Below the pieces are notes generated by a model that had not been told where the DNA came from, did no database searches, and was given only the letters and a program-made list of their open reading frames with translations. Shown here in pieces: positions 58,191 to 64,000 of a stretch of 64,000 nt of DNA. The translations under genes were made by a program, and so were the position numbers. Origin of the DNA: Erythroxylum novogranatense (taxonomy: Eukaryota; Streptophyta; Magnoliopsida; Malpighiales; Erythroxylaceae); NCBI GenBank assembly GCA_029891385.1, contig CM057230.1, positions 17,559,372-17,623,371 of the forward strand, read 5' to 3'. How positions within the stretch are numbered: the first letter of the stretch is position 1; each line of letters starts with the position of its first letter.

Positions 58191-60950
58191 CGATATTATG
58201 ATCTTACATGGTAGCGTGTGTATGCGTTAGACGATAAGAAATTGTGAAAAGTTTGAGGTGATAGATCTAATAGGAAAATGATGATACTACGATATGAGAA
58301 AAGGAAGTTGTGGATAAGTAGAGGCAATTATGGTGAATCTGGATTCAATGCCATTATATTGAAAGTGTCGAAAGTCTTTGGTTGAGAATTTGAGTCTCGG
58401 ATCGTTAAGTTGGCGTCCTTAACGGTCAGATGATTTAGACCTCGATCAAAGTACTTATCGACATTCCTTTGATGGTAATCATTCGCATTAAGAAGAGATT
58501 AGTGGAATTGAGGTCAAAATTTCATGATGAATATGTATCGATAATTTGAATTGGATGAGAAATAAAGGAGTAGTGTGCCACCTCGTATGAGGATACGAGG
58601 AGTTTTGCAAGGATCGATTATACGATTTCGCACCCTTAAAGGAGGCACGGATGAGTATAGAATAAGTCATATGTGTGAACTGCTGCTAAATGTTTGACTA
58701 TGAGAGACAATAGGAAGAAGGGTATTTTGTTAGAATATAAGGCAATGAAAGTGTGGCTAATTAGAAATAAGAATTTTCGTGGTCCGATATGTTAGACATG
58801 AATTCAGTATTTATGGATATGTCGGTGACTTTGGTAATGGAATTATCTTTGCGGTAAGTGTTTGAATCGATATGGATATATCATTACTCATGAGAATTGA
58901 ATGAAAGGTAGTATGCAAGCAAAGTGGAACCGTGGGAAGCGGATAAGTTAGTGTATGACTAGAGAATGCGAGTCTTCCTTGACCGATGGCTGGGATTATA
59001 AGCTCTTACCTCGATTCAACAATGGAATTTGGTAATTCTTCCATAGTCCGGAGGACAAGGACCCTGGTATGGATCAACGAGTTGCTTGAGAAAGGCCGAT
59101 AAACGCAAGAGGAGGAAGTTTGAAATGAGATGATAGATTTCTAGGAGTTGTGATGTGAATCTCATACTCCTTTTGGATCGACTTCGTAAATAGTGGACTC
59201 GAAATAAATTTCCGAAGAGTAGCAATCAGTTATTGAGAGTGCATCTTTGATCTTGTGATTGAGTATATGAGATCTATTTTCAGATATAGCTTATGGAGTC
59301 ATCTTTGATCCCTTGAGTTAAGTTATGAAATGAATCGAGAAGCGAGATAAAGTATGGTATAGATGATTTTCTTTGGAAAGGTAGCTGCGATGGAGCGAAA
59401 ATTTGAATAGAGGTGATATTGAGGTTATTCGAATTAGTATGATTGGTATATCGAAGCATAAGATATGAATTGGTGACATGCCGAGATATAAGAGTAAGCG
59501 AATGTGTCTCTTATATCATGGGTTTGATCGTAAAGGCTATTGGATTAAGCAAATCAGACGGTTTATTTCAAGGATGATCAATGAAAGGACAAGTCAAGAA
59601 ATGAATATGTAATAACTCGACAAGAAGTATTGGAGTCTGTCTCTAATGGAGACTCAGTAAAGGGTGGAATAAAGCTGCTGAGAAGGTATGCATTTCGTTT
59701 GATGTAAAGAGAAGTATGTTGTGTAAGTATGTTTGGAGACTCAAGTATGCCTTATTGAATGTGTTTCAATCACAAGCGATTAAGTGTGCAGTTGAGTACG
59801 CAATGTGATGTAAGTTTGTATGAATGAGCAAACATGAAAATAAGCCAAGGAGGTATGAGGAAATTCAAGGAATGGAAACAATCATTCGAAAAAGAATGTC
59901 AATTGGAAAATTGAAAAGAAAGTGTGATAATGTACCTTAATGAGGAATCGGTTATTTAAGGAATCGCGAGGACTAATCAAGAAGCACACGGAATATGATA
60001 ATAATTGAGGTGTTAACCAAAGGACCGATAACACAATAATATTGGAGACCGAAGTGATCAAAGAGTAGATGATGTATTAAAAGTATTAAACGAATTGAGA
60101 GACTAGTCGGAACACGTGAGGAAAAGCGTATGAAACTTATGATAAATGGAAGGAAGAAGAATTTTGAAGAATGATTTTAATGAAAATCAAGCTGCATGAA
60201 TTTGGAAAGTTTGTCGTATGCATGACCGATGTTGTATAAGAGATTTGGATAAAATCTAATGGAGCATAATGAAGTGATTGCATATGTGCGGAGCAACTAA
60301 GGTTCTATGAGTTAAGGAGTTGATACATGTTTAAGAGCTGCTACACTAATGATTACTTTAAAGCTTGGAGACAGTATGAATAAAAGAACATCTTGGAAGT
60401 ATTTATGCAAGTACAGATCGTAAAAGCGGGGACAATCATTGAATTGAGAGCATGGAATAGAATACAAAAAGATTTTGATTGTATGAATGAGAAATTCCTA
60501 TTAAGGCTAAGTATTTTTTTTAAAATGCATAAACAGAAAATTCGATATCGAGGTTATTGGAACCAAGAGCAATAAAGGAAGCATAACATGTAGGGGCTTA
60601 GTGCGTCGAATTAAGGATCAAGAAATTGTGAATCGTTTGAGAGGTTGAAACAGATCTGAAGTTTGAGTTGAATAGAAAGAGGGCTACATGGTGATTGTAA
60701 TAAGAAGAATGTGAAATTAATAATGATGGTTGAGAAAGGGAGAATTCTATGTCGATATGAATTAATTCGTATGGAGTCTTATGAGATAGTGTTACTAGCA
60801 AAAGATATCCGGATTGAAATGTGATTCGTGAGTGTGTTTGAATTAGATGATATTAGTATTATTGTCACAAGAAGTTGGAAGTTGTGAGTGATCCGAACTA
60901 GAATGAGGAACCAAATAAGAAAGTGATATGAATTTGAGGACGAAATTCTT
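58191..60950 (+). other. Non-coding interior of element B
   Basis: Purine-rich on the plus strand, like the interior of element A. No capsid, protease, RT, integrase or chromodomain motif seen on either strand. Confidence 0.7.
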
Positions 60951-60964
60951 TAAGGAGGGAGAAT
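60951..60964 (+). other. Polypurine tract of element B
   Basis: TAAGGAGGGAGAAT directly before the 3' LTR. Confidence 0.85.
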
Positions 60965-63900
60965 TGTTGGGCCCGAACTTTAATTGGATGTCGAATTATT
61001 AAATGAGAAATTAGTGATGTTAAATGTTTATTTGGGTAATGTGAATTGGAGAAATTTTAAATGATATTTGGGGTTAAAAGCGTGAAATGGGTTTTTGTGT
61101 ATGTTGTATTATGGGTAACATCTTTATAATTGAAAAAGTAAGTTTGTATAGTTACTATTTATGTAACTTCTTTGAAATTGCAAATTTTGAGACTTCGATT
61201 TATTGGGGCTAGAAATGCCCACTAAAGCTTTGTAAAGAACCTTTTATTATGTTCGCCAATGCTTGTTCAAGTATGACCTTGCATTGATCGAAAATGTGCC
61301 ATAAGTCAGTGTATATGAACTTTGTGAATGAACTTTGTGTGATATGTGGTTGCTTTCAAAATTTATTCTAAAAGTATGTATTTTGTGGCTTATGGATGAT
61401 TTGAGAAATGGCTTAATGTTTGTCATAAGAATGTGTTGAATGAATTGTATATGGAGGATTTAAGTATGGAAAGAATGAGTATTTTGTATATGTATTATGT
61501 TATAGATTAAGTTGTGAAGATTGAATCGTGCTTGAAGTAGATTGACGAAGAGTATTGTGGTAGTGAGGAAAATGTGAAATCAAGATGGAAAGAATGGATT
61601 GGTCTTGATGACTTTGAGGCTTTAAAGAGATATGTATATGTTATGAAATGTCGAGTGAATATTATGAGTTAATGAAAGTTAAAATGAATGAGTTGATTAA
61701 GATGATTGAAATGGAAGTTGAAAGGTAGGAAATAAAGATTGAAAGAGTGAGAATTGGAAGAATTAGTGAAGGTGTGAAAATATGAAGAATTATGAAAGTT
61801 TGACTTTTGGGGATGAATAGTTGACTTTTGATTTAAGTGAAATTTGATAAAATGATATTCATGAACATGTAGTGCTTGTTGAGGGCTTTGGTAGCCATAA
61901 AGTTTATGAATTTTCGATATCGGGGCTAGAAGTTATGATAGATTGAAGTTTTGATGTTGTTTATGTGATTGAAAACCAGACGACGATTTCAGAAGAAAAC
62001 CGATACGATGCGACATGGAAAAAAACCGACGATGCTGCTTGTAGCAAAAACCAGACGATGTCTTGTAGCAAAAACCAGGTGATAGGAAAAGTGGACGCTA
62101 CAGAATGTAGGAGATAGAATCAGCCTTTGTAGTCTTCATGAGAGTTATAGATCTAGATGTCTACTTTCTAACCGTCCAAGAATAAAGTCATTTCGACACC
62201 TATAGAGAAAGTTATGGCATTTGCGCTAAAACATGTCTGATAGAAATCAGATGATGGAAAAACCAGCTAATAGAAAAACCAGGTGAAGCAAAAGCAGACG
62301 ATATGGACTTGATATCGATAGATTTAGACAAAATTTCCTTCTTGAAAGTTGTAGATATCTCTTTTCTCTATGAGATAGATACCAAGTTTGCCCAATTTGG
62401 ATATCGGAGTCAAAAGATATGATCTATATAAGTGGACATGTTTGGATAGAAAAACCAGGTGATAGAAAAACCGGTGATAGGAAAACCGGAAGATGCAAAA
62501 ATCGGACGAAAGATTAATTGAGACATTTGACCCTTTAGAGACTGAATTTGGATTTAAGTTCTTCATGAACATTGTAGATCAGTCTTTCTCTATGAAATAG
62601 ACATCAATTTTGTCCAATTTGGAGTTTGGAGTTAAAAGTTATAAGCGTTTGAAGTTTGGAGGAAAAATCGGTGATGAAAATCGGTGATGCAAAAATCAAT
62701 GATGGAAATCAGCTGATCCAAAATCAGCTGATGAAAAGTCAGACGAAGGAAATCAGGCGATGAACAGTAAATCAGACGATAGAAAATCAGGCGATGAACG
62801 AGAAATCAGGCGATAGAAAATCAGATGATGAGCGAAGAAAGCATATGGAAGGAAAACGATGCACACAGATCAGTATTTTGAAGATATATGAAGCTACAGA
62901 GCTCGGATTGAGGTGATTCAAATTGGAGATTAAACTAAAGTTATAAGGCTACAACTTTGATGAAGAACCCCGATCAAGATGGAGCCTCTAAGACTGTCGG
63001 ATATTGGAATGAAACTCAGTGCGATTGTGCAGTCTCGATTTTATGCAGTCCGATAGTATTTTGGCCATAACTTCTTCGTTTTAGATCCGAATTGAGCGTG
63101 GTTTGTTGCGTTGGATTCGTATGATCGAGGAGAACATTATGAAGAAGAAATTTTTGTAAAATTCCTTTATTTACCTGATCAGAATTTGGAGCCAAGATAT
63201 CAACTTTTAAGGCAATTTTGGAAGAACACTTAAAGAGTTAAGTTAGTAGGCTTATAAGGAGGGCATGAGAGTCTTTCCTCATTCATTAAATGACATGGCA
63301 TGTGGATGTAGTATAAATAGAGGAGAAGCAGGCTGTGGTCGTGAGAGTTAGAGAAGCAGAATAAAGAGAAACAAAAGAAAGAAAGAAAGAAGAGAGAAAG
63401 AGAAGAGTGGGTTTGGTGGAAGGAGAAAAGAAAGGACAGCAGCTAGGGTTCGATTTTGTGAGCTTTCAGGAGGATTTGAACATGCTCCAAGAGGGAAAAG
63501 ATGAAGGATGAAGAGAGCTCTAGGATGAGCTAAGAAAATCCGAAAATGGTGAAGAGTGAGGTAAAGCCGATTTTCAAGCTTCAAGCTTTTCTTAAAATTT
63601 TGGTGTAGAATCATGGAAAATATTATGGTTTTGTGGATTATGAAATTAGTTGTGATGTCTATGCTAAGATGGTGGTTTAATTTTGGATTAATGTGAGTTA
63701 GGGTTTATGCCCAATTTTGGAAATTGGGGCTTTGTAAATTGATGCATTAGATAGCTTGGAAATATGTTGGAATTGGGTTTCCTATAGTAAATTTTGAGGG
63801 TTATGGTATTTATGATGATGAATTTGGATGATTTCGGTCTAGGAAATTTCAAAGTGGGCGAAAGAAAGAAACTTGGAGAAATTAGAGCTTTGGACAAGTT

Positions 63901-64000
63901 CCTAGCATGGATTCGAGGTGGGTATCCGCTTATAATAGAATTTATAAGTCATTACCGCTTTCTTTAAACAAAGAGATTTTCGACTTAAATTGCATCATAA
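60965..64000 (+). repeat. Element B 3' LTR (first ~3 kb)
   Basis: Direct copy of the first ~3 kb of 53934-58174, starting TGTTGGGCCCGAAC. It includes the TATA box at 63312-63319 and the GA-rich leader, and is cut by the window end. Confidence 0.94.

Larger units (their letters stand above)
53934..64000 (+). mobile_element. Element B: second LARD-like long-LTR retrotransposon (3' LTR truncated by window end)
   Basis: LTR 1 is 53934-58174 (TGTTGGGCCCCGAAC ... GTCCCAACA, 4241 bp). The interior is 58175-60964 (2790 bp). LTR 2 starts at 60965 and runs off the window. A primer site and polypurine tract are present; the phrase GAATTTGAGGACGAAATT before the tract is Tekay/Del-like. No gag-pol motif can be read in the interior. 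It is a different family from element A but has the same architecture. It is inserted into the copia leader at 53600-53933; the far target flank is outside the window. Confidence 0.9.

Overview
The window is nuclear DNA of a flowering plant, most likely a woody or other large-genome eudicot. The evidence is two plant-type host genes with GT-AG introns (a CYP82-type cytochrome P450 and a WDR26/GID7-type WD40 protein), and LTR retrotransposons with plant initiator-Met-tRNA primer sites and Tekay/Del-like ends. The species cannot be named from sequence alone. Roughly 85% of the window is mobile-element sequence. I see no CRISPR array, no bacterial operon and no intact tRNA or rRNA gene.

Layout. 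1-14587: a long-LTR, apparently non-coding retrotransposon (LARD-like, 'element A'), its 5' LTR cut by the window start, with a different solo LTR (7323-10270) nested in its interior and flanked by a 5-bp target duplication. 14588-19138: old debris comprising a decayed RTE-type LINE, two related tRNA-like/SINE-like repeats, an orphan copy of the CYP82 upstream region, and a tRNA-derived SINE whose empty site survives in a tandem copy. 19139-23411: an old Ty1/copia element that has lost gag. 23620-32300: a miniature TRIM-like LTR element split by an 8.2-kb Ty1/copia element on the minus strand (23743-31917). The polyprotein of that copia is one uninterrupted reading frame apart from five stop codons.

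32788-34645: the CYP82 P450 with two exons; as read it carries one nonsense codon and one frameshift. 35639-43084: WDR26 on the minus strand, four coding exons, intact (578 aa), convergent with the P450. Its large intron 2 holds a hAT-type MITE and a gag-only LTR element (TR-GAG type), both with perfect target duplications. 44480-50360: a decayed L1-type LINE on the minus strand (ORF1 with zinc knuckle; ORF2 with endonuclease, RT and RNase H). 50450-52740: AT-rich sequence with a 268-bp tandem duplication. 52745-53595: a broken partial copy of WDR26 that keeps an exon-intron junction. 53600-53933: the 5' end of another copia element. 53934-64000: a second LARD-like element ('element B'), its 3' LTR cut by the window end.

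Working together: WDR26 is the only gene that looks functional. The P450 is either a recent pseudogene or a gene damaged by consensus errors. The long-LTR elements have primer sites and polypurine tracts but no recognisable proteins, so they would depend on enzymes from elsewhere. I found no convincing new multi-gene system. The most unusual structure is the set of GC-rich palindromic or short-motif arrays found independently in several unrelated elements.
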